Positions 1 to 6,298 of a DNA stretch of 32,893 bases are shown here, piece after piece. The position numbers and the translations under genes were made by a program. Source of the DNA: DATKCT01 sp035513055. Lineage in GTDB: Bacteria > Verrucomicrobiota > Verrucomicrobiia > Verrucomicrobiales > DEV007. The notes beneath the pieces were generated by a model. That model was not told the DNA's origin and searched no databases. It saw only the letters and a list, made by a program, of their open reading frames with translations. The DNA lies in contig DATKCT010000013.1 of assembly GCA_035513055.1 (NCBI GenBank), positions 1 through 32,893 of the forward strand. The letters are read 5' to 3'. The first letter of the stretch is position 1; the number at the start of each line of letters is the position of its first letter.

Positions 1-80
1 TGATGCCTGAACTGGCGGTTCTGAAAACGGCGGCTACGCCGGAGTTGGAGCGGCGGCGTTGATCGAGTATAGGGAGCGCC

Positions 81-626
81 ATGGGCAAGCTCTATGACGC
101 TCTCACTCCAGACCTGCGGGCCTGGCTCGGCCGGCAAAGGATTTTCTTCGTCGCGACGGCTCCGCTATCGGTTTCCGGGCACGTCAATTGTTCCCCGAAA
201 GGGGGCGACACGTTCCGCGTGGTGGGAGAGCGCGAGGCGGCGTATCTCGACCTGACCGGCAGCGGCATCGAGACGGCGGCGCATGTCCAAGAGAACGGCC
301 GGATCGTCTTGATGTTCTGCGCCTTTGAAGGTCCGCCGAAGATTGTCCGGGTGCACGGGGAGGGCGAGGTCATCTACCCTGAGGACTCGAGGTTTGCAGG
401 CCTTGCTCAGGAATTTGGGAGTCATCGGGGGGTGCGGGCGATCATTCGAGTTTCCATAACGCGGATCTCGGACTCATGCGGCTACAGTGTGCCGCTCTAC
501 GCATTCATCGGGGACCGGGACGCGCTGGACCGGTGGGCCCAGCAGAAAGGCGATGATGGATTGGCCGCTTACCGGCAGGAGAAGAACCGCGCGAGCATTG
601 ATGGTGTTCCGGGTTACGTTCCGTGA
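81..626 (+). CDS. Pyridoxamine 5'-phosphate oxidase-fold flavoprotein
   Basis: The 181-residue protein has the split-barrel look of the pyridoxamine 5'-phosphate oxidase-like (FMN or F420 binding) family. An N-terminal stretch (about 20-40) with FVATAPLS and VNCSPKGGD is followed by a strand pair ending in RIVLMFCAFEGPPKIVRVHG (about 74-93), the usual core of these small cytoplasmic oxidoreductases. The C-terminal half, with a CGYSVP motif and an acidic tail, is typical of the uncharacterised subgroup rather than of true PdxH, which is longer. An AGGGAG ribosome binding site lies 8 bases before the ATG. No operon partner is visible, because the downstream 700 bases are repeats and a gene fragment. 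The substrate is unknown. Confidence 0.85.
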   Translation: MGKLYDALTPDLRAWLGRQRIFFVATAPLSVSGHVNCSPKGGDTFRVVGEREAAYLDLTGSGIETAAHVQENGRIVLMFCAFEGPPKIVRVHGEGEVIYPEDSRFAGLAQEFGSHRGVRAIIRVSITRISDSCGYSVPLYAFIGDRDALDRWAQQKGDDGLAAYRQEKNRASIDGVPGYVP

Positions 627-674
627 TCCGAACACCGGAGTTCTAGCCTCCGTGAACGCGAAGCGTCTTGGAGT

Positions 675-692
675 GCGGTAGTCCTCTACCGC
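675..692. repeat. Short hairpin downstream of the oxidase gene
   Basis: A perfect 7-bp stem (GCGGTAG / CTACCGC) closes a 4-base TCCT loop about 50 bases after the stop codon at 626. It is followed by only three T residues, so it is a weak terminator candidate. It more likely belongs to the family of GC-rich palindromes that fill this intergenic region. Confidence 0.45.
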
Positions 693-796
693 TTTGGTAA
701 TTGATTAGCGCTCCGGCGTTATTGATGAACGTTCCCTATAGCCTTCCGTCGCTCTGTTGTTTCGCACCTACAGTGCGCAGAATCATCGACTTGCAC

Positions 797-932
797 GAAC
801 CCGGGGCGATGCCCCGGGCTGTCTTGTGCAGGGCTTTCAGCCCTCAGAAAGCGCCAAAGGCGCGAGATATCGCAGCCCGGGGCAACGCCCCGGGTTTTCG
901 TAATGCGTTCGTATCGAGGGCTGAAAGCCCGA
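797..932. repeat. Composite palindromic repeat cluster (REP/BIME-like)
   Basis: Five palindromes are packed into about 135 bases. Two are near-identical 19-mers, CCCGGGGC-N3-GCCCCGGG at 800-818 and 876-894. Two are 13-mers, GGGCTTTCAGCCC at 831-843 and its reverse complement GGGCTGAAAGCCC at 918-930. Between them lies GCGCCAAAGGCGC at 851-863. The pairs are arranged as two related halves, as in bacterial interspersed mosaic elements. No coding frame fits. The rest of 627-1020 shows no gene. Confidence 0.8.
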
Positions 933-1020
933 GACAATTCGTCTGGCGGGAGCGCTCATCAATTACCCGCTTTGGAATGCGATGGTGGGTTGTTATCGGA
1001 AAGTGCACAAGAATTGCTGG

Positions 1021-1224
1021 CTAGGGCAATCTGGAGGCGGCATCTTCTCTCTCGTAGCGGCTGACAAAGCTGACGGCGGACTTGACCCTGGCTTTGATCG
1101 ATTTGCTCAGGGAGAAATAGTCGAGGCCGCGCCAGTTCCGATAGCGGTTGTAAGCGCGGTTCAGCCGGAGGAGGAGGCTGTAGCCGGCGGATCCGAGCAT
1201 CGCCAGCCAGCGGCAGTTGGTGGT
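1021..1224 (-). pseudogene. Fragment of an LpxH-like metallophosphoesterase
   Basis: This minus-strand frame is open from the stop at 1225-1227 to a TAG at 1021-1023. It reads RWLAMLGSAGYSLLLRLNRA, then YNRYRNWRGLDYFSLSKSIK, then ARVKSAVSFVSRYE. That is the characteristic middle of UDP-2,3-diacylglucosamine pyrophosphatase-like metallophosphoesterases, where W-L-A-x-L-G, a long amphipathic helix, a WSLS-type motif and V-K-x-A-V-x-F-(I/V)-S precede the last metal-binding histidines. The N-terminal metal site and the C-terminal GHxH motif are both missing, so this is a relic truncated at both ends. An internal ATG at 1200 could start a 59-residue peptide, but homology extends upstream of it. 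The family assignment comes from remembered family patterns, not a search. Confidence 0.6.
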
Positions 1225-1327
1225 TCATCTTTATGAAAACTTGAATGGAGTGCCGGTTTCGTAACGCGAGGAATGCAGACCGGCCTGCGAGCTTGGTTGC
1301 TACGCGAACGAGTGTATAGGTAGTAGA

Positions 1328-2308
1328 ATGGCTGAGCTGCAGCGCCGGAGTGGGAAGGGGCGGATCCTTCGAATCGCGGCGTTTCTGGCTGGGGCGGGGC
1401 TGTTGGGATTGGCGGCGGGCGGCGCTTGGATGAAGGGTTGGTGGGGCGGGGACGGCGTGTCTGGCGCGGGCGCCGCGAAGGAGATCGTGTACGACCTCGG
1501 CAACGGAGTGAAGTTAACGCTGTGCTGGTGTCCTGCCGGCGTCTTCCTGATTGGAAGTCCGGTGAGCGAAGCGGGAAGGCAGGAGGACGAAATCCAGCAT
1601 GAGGTGACGTTGAGCCAGGGGTTCTGGATGGCGAAGACGGAGACGACGCAGGAGCAATGGGAGGCGGTGATGTCAGGCAATCCCAGCGCCTACAGAGGGG
1701 AGCGCTTGCCCGTTGACAGCGTGACGTGGGAGGAGGCGACAGCGTTCGCAGCGGCATGCACGGAGCGGTTGCAACGCGAGGGAAAGCTGGCTGCGGGTTG
1801 GGAGTTTCGGCTTCCGAGTGAGGCGCAGTGGGAGTATGGGTGCCGCGCGGGGACGACCGCTGCGTATTTCAGCGGGGACGGCGAAGGGGCATTGCGGCGG
1901 GTTGGCTGGTATGACGGGAATTCGGTGAGGAAACCGTCAAGAATCGCTGGGTTGCTACAATCGCTGCCGGTGGTTGGGGGCTGGATCCCGAAGGGCGCGC
2001 CGACTGGCGAGCCCAAGCCGGCCGGGGAGAAGGAGGCGAACGGGTTCGGACTGCAGGACATGCACGGAAACGTGTGGGAATGGTGTGAGGACTGGTATGG
2101 GGAGTATGAGGAAGGCAGTGCCGTGGATCCGGTTGGGCCGAGTGAGGGCGATCACCGCGTGCTCCGGGGCGGCTCCTGGTTCCTCGACGCGGACTGGTGC
2201 CGCTCGGCCTATCGCGCCGGGGGCAGGCCTGGCTACCGCTTCAGGAACCAGGGCTTCCGGGTCTGTCTGGTTCCCGGTCCGGCGGCGGAGCCGTTGCTGG
2301 GAGAGTAG
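1328..2308 (+). CDS. Membrane-anchored FGE-sulfatase (SUMF1) domain protein, probably non-catalytic
   Basis: The 326-residue protein starts with a basic segment and one hydrophobic helix (about residues 14-34), giving a signal anchor that exposes the rest outside the cytoplasm. Residues about 45-315 carry the formylglycine-generating-enzyme-like fold. It shows GVFLIGSP, an ETTQEQWEAV segment, FRLPSEAQWEYGCRAG, GLQDMHGNVWEWCEDW and RVLRGGSW ending in GFRVCLV. In true FGE two cysteines follow the GGS motif. Here only the second is kept (Cys291), and the first position is Leu286. It is therefore more likely one of the many bacterial SUMF1-domain proteins with binding or other enzymatic roles than a sulfatase activator. 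The gene stands alone between repeat-rich spacers. Confidence 0.85.
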   Translation: MAELQRRSGKGRILRIAAFLAGAGLLGLAAGGAWMKGWWGGDGVSGAGAAKEIVYDLGNGVKLTLCWCPAGVFLIGSPVSEAGRQEDEIQHEVTLSQGFWMAKTETTQEQWEAVMSGNPSAYRGERLPVDSVTWEEATAFAAACTERLQREGKLAAGWEFRLPSEAQWEYGCRAGTTAAYFSGDGEGALRRVGWYDGNSVRKPSRIAGLLQSLPVVGGWIPKGAPTGEPKPAGEKEANGFGLQDMHGNVWEWCEDWYGEYEEGSAVDPVGPSEGDHRVLRGGSWFLDADWCRSAYRAGGRPGYRFRNQGFRVCLVPGPAAEPLLGE

Positions 2309-2326
2309 AAGGCAGAGCGGAGCGGG

Positions 2327-2378
2327 GAGCCCGGCGGGAGTGGAGCCCGGCGGGACGCCGAGGCGCAACGCCGCCGGG
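2327..2378. repeat. 16-bp tandem repeat with hairpin after the FGE-like gene
   Basis: GAGCCCGGCGGGA occurs at 2327-2339 and again at 2343-2355, a 16-base period. The second copy also begins a hairpin: CCCGGCGG at 2346-2353 pairs with CCGCCGGG at 2371-2378. It lies 19 bases after the stop of the preceding gene and could slow transcription, but there is no T tract. Confidence 0.5.
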
Positions 2379-2400
2379 ATGGCCGCGGAGCGGGGATGCA

Positions 2401-2521
2401 GTAGAGAGGCATATTGTGGCGCGGGCACTCCTGCCCGCGAGTTGATGCGGCTCCATGGCGATCAGGAGTGTCGGCTCGCCGGTAGAGAGGCCTATTGGGG
2501 CGCGGGTGCTCTTGGCCCCGA
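2401..2521. repeat. Pair of diverged 40-bp direct repeats
   Basis: Positions 2401-2440 and 2482-2521 match at 33 of 40 bases. Both begin GTAGAGAGGC and contain a GC-rich hairpin-prone core (GGCGCGGGC). No coding frame is evident, so these look like copies of an interspersed intergenic repeat. Apart from the operators listed separately, 2522-2704 contains no gene. Confidence 0.6.
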
Positions 2522-2563
2522 CTGGAGTTCTTGGCGCTTTTTTACAGTGGTGTGAACCGCGGA

Positions 2564-2586
2564 TTTTGCCCCGATCGGGAGCAAAA
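2564..2586. promoter_or_regulatory. Palindrome copy 1 (CCCGATCGGG), putative operator
   Basis: The CCCGATCGGG core at 2570-2579 is flanked by TTTTGC on the left and AGCAAAA on the right. It is one base short of perfect symmetry. Its centre is 71 bp upstream of copy 2. Confidence 0.55.
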
Positions 2587-2633
2587 CGGCGGAATATTCG
2601 TCATTTTCGGCGCGGTTAACGAGGCAGTTGCTT

Positions 2634-2657
2634 AATTGCACCCGATCGGGTGCAATT
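2634..2657. promoter_or_regulatory. Palindrome copy 2, perfect 24-bp operator-like site
   Basis: This perfect 24-bp palindrome has the core CCCGATCGGG (2641-2650) and arms AATTGCA/TGCAATT. It ends 3 bases before the proposed -35 box of the hipT-like gene. A second small palindrome, GCAATTCAATTGC, overlaps its right edge (2652-2664). A site this symmetrical is what a dimeric helix-turn-helix repressor such as HipB would bind, but no such regulator gene is present here. Confidence 0.65.
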
Positions 2658-2660
2658 CAA

Positions 2661-2689
2661 TTGCTTTGGGCCGGTCTCGCGCGTAGTAT
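2661..2689 (+). promoter_or_regulatory. Sigma70-like promoter for the hipT-like gene
   Basis: TTGCTT (2661-2666) and TAGTAT (2684-2689) are separated by 17 bp. Transcription would begin near 2696, only about 10 bases before the first ATG at 2705, giving a nearly leaderless message. Palindromes 2 and 3 bracket the promoter, a layout suited to repression. Confidence 0.45.
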
Positions 2690-2704
2690 TCCCTGCGGAA
2701 CCCC

Positions 2705-3660
2705 ATGATGCACCCGATCGGGAGCAATCGAGGAACGAACGTTTGCCGAATCTGCCTGGGCGAGATCGACCGCGATGACGAATATCATTCGCGCTGCTTG
2801 CGCGCGCTCTTCGGCACGACGAAGGTTCCGACCCTCGATATCGAAACCAGCAAGCTCCACACGGCGGCGCTGGCGATGGTGGGACACACGTCCCTTTCTG
2901 GTGTCCAGAAGAAGATATCGGTAAATCTGTCTGCCGATCGCGCGACGCTCCAGGTGGCGGCCGTCGGCGGCCGCTACATCCTGAAACCGCAAACCGGAAC
3001 CTACCCGGCCCTGCCGGAGAACGAGCACGTCACGACGCAACTGGCGAAGCTGGTCGATATCGACATGTCGCCCAATGGACTCGTGTTGCTGAAGGACGGA
3101 ACGCTCGCTTACATCGTGCGGCGATTCGACCGCTTGCCCGACGGACACAAGCTCCGCCAAGAGGACTTTTGCCAGCTCGCCGAGCTGCCGCCCAAGGATA
3201 AATACGACGGCGGATCGGCCGGGCTATGCGTGAAGCTCTTGCGCAAGTACGCCAATGAGCGCCCGTCGAGGTACTGAAGCTCTACCGTCAGCTCGTATTC
3301 ACTTGGTGGACCGCCAACGGCGACATGCACCTCAAGAACTTCTCGCTGCTGACGGGCGAGGACGGCATCACTCGGCTGACCCCGGCCTACGATCTGGATT
3401 CCACGCGGCTCCTCATGCCGGACGACCAGCTCGCCCTACCCTTGCAGGGCAAGCGCGATAACCTCCGCCGCGGCGTGTGGCGCCGCTTCGCCAAGTATTG
3501 CGGCCTGCCGGAGAAGGTAGCGCTCCGCGTCCTGGAAAAGCATGTGTCCGCACGCGACAAGGCGGCGGCGCTGATCGACCGCAGCTTCCTCCCGGCGGAC
3601 CAAAAGGACGCCTTTAAGCGGATCATCGACGAGCGGATCGAGTCTATTACCGAGCAATAA
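2705..3660 (+). pseudogene. HipT/HipA-like serine-threonine kinase toxin, frameshifted
   Basis: The first frame (2705-3277) shows CRIC and HSRC pairs (Cys14, Cys17, His28, Cys31; possibly a zinc knuckle), then GHTSLSGVQKK, which matches the Ser-x-Ser-Gly glycine-rich loop of HipT, and ILKP, ENEHVTTQLAK and VIRRFDR-type motifs (here IVRRFDR). The frame is lost at about 3262-3265 in a CCCG run. One missing base there restores VEVLKLYRQLVFTWWTANGD followed by MHLKNFSLL and PAYDLDS, the catalytic and metal-binding loops, ending at TAA 3658-3660. The repaired protein would have about 318 residues and lack the HipA N-terminal subdomain, as in HipT of three-part HipBST modules. Neither hipB nor hipS is next to it. 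The break precedes the catalytic Asp, so the first frame alone should be inactive. A sequencing error is the alternative. Confidence 0.8.
2707..2729. promoter_or_regulatory. Palindrome copy 3, overlapping the hipT-like start codon
   Basis: CCCGATCGGG at 2713-2722 is flanked by TGCA on the left and AGCAAT on the right. Its centre is 72 bp from that of copy 2. It lies inside the first codons of the downstream gene, so a bound protein would block initiation directly. Confidence 0.55.
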
Positions 3661-3897
3661 ATCACGATCGAATGAACCGTATCGAGATCGAATGCGGTGG
3701 TATCCAGCCCGGCAGATGGATATGGTCCGAGCAGATTTGCAATGCCAAAGGCAGAACCGGAGACTTTTCCTGACTCTTCTCGATGGCGACTAAATAAGTC
3801 CTCCCCACAATCAAAGCGCTCGACGAGCGATTCGCTCTGCAAATCACGCCATTTCTTCGATTTGAGCGCTACGCCGCTGTGGAGGACCTAACTGAAG

Positions 3898-3930
3898 AAA
3901 AAAAGGCGGCCGATCACATTGCCGGCCGCG
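3898..3930 (-). terminator. Rho-independent terminator, minus strand
   Basis: Read on the minus strand, GCGGCCG (3929-3923) pairs with CGGCCGC (3912-3906) around a 10-base loop. A run of seven T residues (3904-3898) follows directly after two C residues. It sits 4 bases after a minus-strand stop codon (3934-3936), so it looks like the end of an old minus-strand transcription unit. The stretch 3661-3897 shows no supportable gene. Confidence 0.75.
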
Positions 3931-3933
3931 GCG

Positions 3934-4098
3934 TCACTGCGCCGGGAAAAGCTCCCGAAGTCTTGAAGCGGGAACCGCGAAGCTGACGTTTTCCAAGAAC
4001 GTCCTGAGCGTTAGGCTAAGAGGGACCCTGCCTGGGGGCGGACACTCCTCGAGGTGGATCTTGTGCAGGACCGGACAGGGCAACAGGGGAATGGAAGG
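3934..4098 (-). pseudogene. Possible C-terminal gene remnant ending at the terminator
   Basis: A minus-strand frame without a clear start reads LHKIHLEECPPPGRVPLSLT, then LRTFLENVSFAVPASRLREL, then FPAQ and stop. Its stop is 4 bases before the T-tract hairpin. The placement, rather than recognised homology, is the reason to list it. It is in a different frame from the overlapping FGE-like fragment, so the two may mark a deletion junction near 4085-4098. The product is unrecognised. Confidence 0.3.
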
Positions 4099-4442
4099 TC
4101 ATATGCGTAGGCGGACGTTCCTCGGCTCAAGTAGTTCGCCTGGGCGTGACTGATGGTGTCGCCCCAAGGGAATCGCTTGCGATGAAGACCTCCCCGGGCT
4201 GCCTTTTCCCATTCTGCTTCCGTCGGCAAGCGATAGCCGTTAGCGGCCCACTCACATCGGATCTCACCGGTTCCCGTCCGGTAAATCGCTCCGTCAGGCG
4301 TGGAGTAACAGGGCGTTCGACCGTTCTTCTCGCTCCAAGCATTGCTCCACTGAAGAGCGCGATACCATGAAACTGAGTGAACCGGGTGATCAGGGCCTTC
4401 CCCTGTGCCTTCCGGCAGGTCTTGTGAGAACGTTCGTTCCAT
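4011..4442 (-). pseudogene. Truncated FGE-sulfatase (SUMF1) domain fragment
   Basis: The 143-codon frame begins with a HPVHSVSWYRALQWSNAWSE segment, then carries GYRLPTEAEWEKAARGG and RFPWGDTISHAQANYLS. These are the central hallmarks of the FGE-sulfatase fold. After SAYAYDL the sequence degenerates into an arginine/cysteine-rich tail, and the domain's C-terminal half (GNVWEW, GGSW, GFR motifs) is missing. No N-terminal half or signal sequence is evident upstream. It differs from the intact family member at 1328-2308, so it is not a local duplicate. A relic is the best reading, with the meaningful homology at about 4090-4442. Confidence 0.7.
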
Positions 4443-4660
4443 GCGGTCGCCGCAACCTGGCGGACACCCTCCGGGAAGGCGGATAAGGAGTCGGAAAGGC
4501 GAAAAAGGCAGACCAGAAAAACACTCTTGCCCACCTCACGCAAAATTTCCAGATGGTCCTTGTGCCGAATGCCGCGAACGAGCGCCTCGGCCCCGTGCTT
4601 TTTCCGAAGCTCGATCCGGAGAACACCGTGTCCTACGACGCACGCACGACGTCTTGCTGA

Positions 4661-5107
4661 CTTGCAAGGGGATCGAAGGATTGCAGTCCATCGTGCGGGC
4701 CGGCTCGTGACGCGGGCAGACGGCAGCAAGCCCAGCCCTCAACAGCCGGAATTGTTATCGATGGGATTTTCGCGGAGGTATTCGCTTCCAGTAATACGGC
4801 TGAGGGTCAGCTTGAGCCCGCGCGGAGTTGGATTCAAAGGGTTTCAGTCGACGGTGAACCGAGCCCGAGCGTAGCCCTCATCGGGCATAGTCTGGGAGGC
4901 GATACCGTACGCCTTAGCGATTTTATTACAGCAGATTTGAGGATCACCATGGATCCAATAAATCGTGAACTCGCACTCCCGTTTGCGTGCGACTATTATC
5001 AGCGCGACAGGACATTCTCTGGAGCGTCACGAATCGTAAACTACCTAGCAGCAGATCTCGACTCAGTCGCTCAAGCTGTCTGTCTTGCTCTCAATTGTGC
5101 GCAAACG
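4661..5107 (+). pseudogene. Alpha/beta-hydrolase fragment, cut at the vapC end
   Basis: From the in-frame TGA at 4658-4660 the frame stays open and encodes VALIGHSLGGDTVRLSDF, with the nucleophile elbow GHSLGG at 4883-4900 (Ser codon 4889-4891). It continues LRITMDPINREL, then CDYYQRDRTFSGASRIVNYL. A serine elbow followed by a (V/I)T-x-DP strand and a YYQ segment is typical of a bacterial lipase/thioesterase-like hydrolase group. The recognisable part ends at about 5107, exactly where the oppositely oriented vapC stops, so the C-terminus with the catalytic His was probably lost at that junction. The same frame is also open at 4487-4657 upstream of the single TGA and may be its decayed N-terminal part. 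Local base composition is less GC-rich than that of its neighbours. Confidence 0.55.
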
Positions 5108-5512
5108 TCATGCATCTACGATCTTGAGGCTTGGGAAGTAAGTCCTGTAATACCCTCGATCGCGGGTGAGAAGCACGTCCGCTTCCTGGTGGGCGTGCGC
5201 CCTCACCAAGAAGTCCGCGAGCATGCGAGGCTTGGGTTTTGCACTCCGCTGCCGGTAGCGGAAGAATGCACTTCCCGCGAGATGAAGCGCCGCGACGGAG
5301 AACTCCCTTATCACGATCTGCATGTGTCCGAGTGCAGAGGCCAAAGCACCGGCGGTGGGAAAGTGCGCGCTGATCTCGGCAACAAGGACGGGACAAACGA
5401 TCAACGCTCCATCAAGCCGGGCCGCATCGAGCGCCGCGATCGCAGCAGCCGTGAAAGAAGTCTTAGGGCCAATCAAATCGATCAGGACGTTCGAATCGAT
5501 GGCGGTGGTCAT
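5108..5512 (-). CDS. vapC: VapC-type PIN-domain ribonuclease toxin
   Basis: The 134-residue protein is a complete PIN domain. The acidic metal-binding residues are visible: Asp6 in AIDSNVLIDL, Glu46 in LVAEISAH, Asp100 in MLADFLVRAHA and Asp118 in LLTRDRGYY. PIN toxins of VapBC modules cleave RNA, commonly tRNA or rRNA, when the antitoxin is degraded. The gene starts 3 bases after the stop of the AbrB-type antitoxin gene (5516-5770), the normal antitoxin-first order. An 867-base plus-strand open frame over the same region is antisense and, beyond its hydrolase part, not coding. The RNA target cannot be read from sequence. Confidence 0.9.
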   Translation of the reverse strand: MTTAIDSNVLIDLIGPKTSFTAAAIAALDAARLDGALIVCPVLVAEISAHFPTAGALASALGHMQIVIREFSVAALHLAGSAFFRYRQRSAKPKPRMLADFLVRAHAHQEADVLLTRDRGYYRTYFPSLKIVDA

Positions 5513-5515
5513 GGG

Positions 5516-5770
5516 TCAATCCACATCGCCTTCTTCAACCTGTCCGCGCAGAACATTCATAGCCTCGCGGCTGTCCCGGTAGGGAACTTTCGCATCCTTC
5601 GCCATGGCTTGAAGCTGGGCGAAGAAACTCCCCTCAGTCGCCTTTCGGGCGATGAAGGACCCTTTGGGTCCCAATTCCACTTCGATTTTCGTCCCCGATG
5701 TCAAACCGAGCGCTTCGCGAATCTCGACCGGCACCGTGATCTGGCCTTTGGCGCTGATCGTCATCGTCAT
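5516..5770 (-). CDS. vapB: VapB-type AbrB/MazE-fold antitoxin
   Basis: The 84-residue protein begins MTMTISAKGQITVPVEIREA, the swapped-hairpin AbrB/SpoVT DNA-binding motif, then LGLTSGTKIEVEL. The C-terminal part (about 45-84) would wrap the PIN toxin. I chose the ATG at 5770 because it directly follows an inverted repeat and promoter. A longer frame exists to 5851, but the extra residues show no family similarity and would place the operator inside the gene. The second ATG at 5764 is equally possible. It is co-transcribed with vapC. Confidence 0.88.
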   Translation of the reverse strand: MTMTISAKGQITVPVEIREALGLTSGTKIEVELGPKGSFIARKATEGSFFAQLQAMAKDAKVPYRDSREAMNVLRGQVEEGDVD

Positions 5771-5771
5771 A

Positions 5772-5804
5772 GTTTTACCATAGAGGTAAAACCCATGATG
5801 TAAA
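5772..5804 (-). promoter_or_regulatory. vapBC promoter with overlapping operator
   Basis: On the minus strand, TTTACA (5804-5799) and TATGGT (5782-5777) are 16 bp apart. An 8-bp inverted repeat, GTTTTACC (5772-5779) and GGTAAAAC (5785-5792), covers the -10 box and ends 1 base before the vapB ATG. This is the expected arrangement for autorepression by VapB or VapBC, with a near-leaderless mRNA. Confidence 0.65.
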
Positions 5805-6058
5805 GAGGGGTTCCCGCAGCAGTTTGCGGTTGCGGAGATCCCGGGAGCCACAGTCCGCTCATGGGATCTTCTGGCCGCTGCAGGGGGTGTGGGCCGCCAC
5901 CCTGCTCCTGATGGAAGGAGCGGCCCGTCGGCGGCTGCATTTCGCTGCCGGTCAGGAGCAGCGGGTCAAATACGCCCTCTACCCGGTCCCAAATCGAAAG
6001 CTGCTCAAGCGCTCCAGGGAACGGGCCTCTTCTGCCTCCGTTACCTCCTGTCCTCGTC

Positions 6059-6232
6059 GTGCGCGGCATCAACGCCCTGGCTGCTGGAGCCTTCAACCGG
6101 GCGGACGGCGATTCCGCCGGAGCCATCTTCACCATCGGCATTGGCACGAATGGCGCCCGGGAAAACGCCCTGGAAGTGCACCCGGACGGGTCCTTGGCCG
6201 TTGATTCCAAACGCATGAAAACATTCAGCGCC
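6059..6232 (+). pseudogene. Relic of a YadA-head-like or tail-fibre-like repeat protein
   Basis: The plus frame reads INALAAGAFNRADGD, then AGAIFTIGIGTNGAREN, then ALEVHPDGSLAV. The pattern G-x-F-N, then F-x-I-G-x-G-T, then R-x-N-A-L-x-V-x-x-D-G is familiar from the last head repeats of trimeric autotransporter-like and phage tail-fibre-like proteins. No signal peptide, stalk or anchor is present, and the frame then runs antisense into the gntP-type gene, so only a fragment survives. The preceding 5805-6058 contains no other gene I can support. The assignment is from pattern memory. Confidence 0.35.
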
Positions 6233-6298
6233 AATGCCTTGTCCCGACCGGCGTATAGGCGGCTCGCGCTCCGGCAGGGAAGGTATGGCGGCGCGGCG

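Noticed and set aside
3..62. Short frame ending in TGA 60-62 at the left edge
   Set aside because: It could be the tail of a gene cut by the window, but 19 codons without context cannot be assigned.
800..930. Possible CRISPR array because of regularly recurring GC palindromes
   Set aside because: There are only two or three copies of different motifs, no uniform spacers and no cas genes in the window.
3783..3986. Plus-strand frame, ATG 3783 with an early TAA and then about 62 codons reading TEEKKAADHIAGRG
   Set aside because: The most convincing part is made by the minus-strand terminator hairpin and its A/T tract, and the frame is interrupted after four codons.
4127..4729. Minus-strand 200-codon frame with a segment like RKKHGAEALVRGIRHKDH
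   Set aside because: The segment looks protein-like, but the frame overlaps the FGE-like fragment and the opposite hydrolase relic, and I cannot match it to a family. It is left unassigned.
4937..5803. Plus-strand open frame of 288 codons
   Set aside because: Only its first part (to about 5107) resembles a hydrolase. The rest is the antisense of vapC and vapB and has no protein-like pattern.
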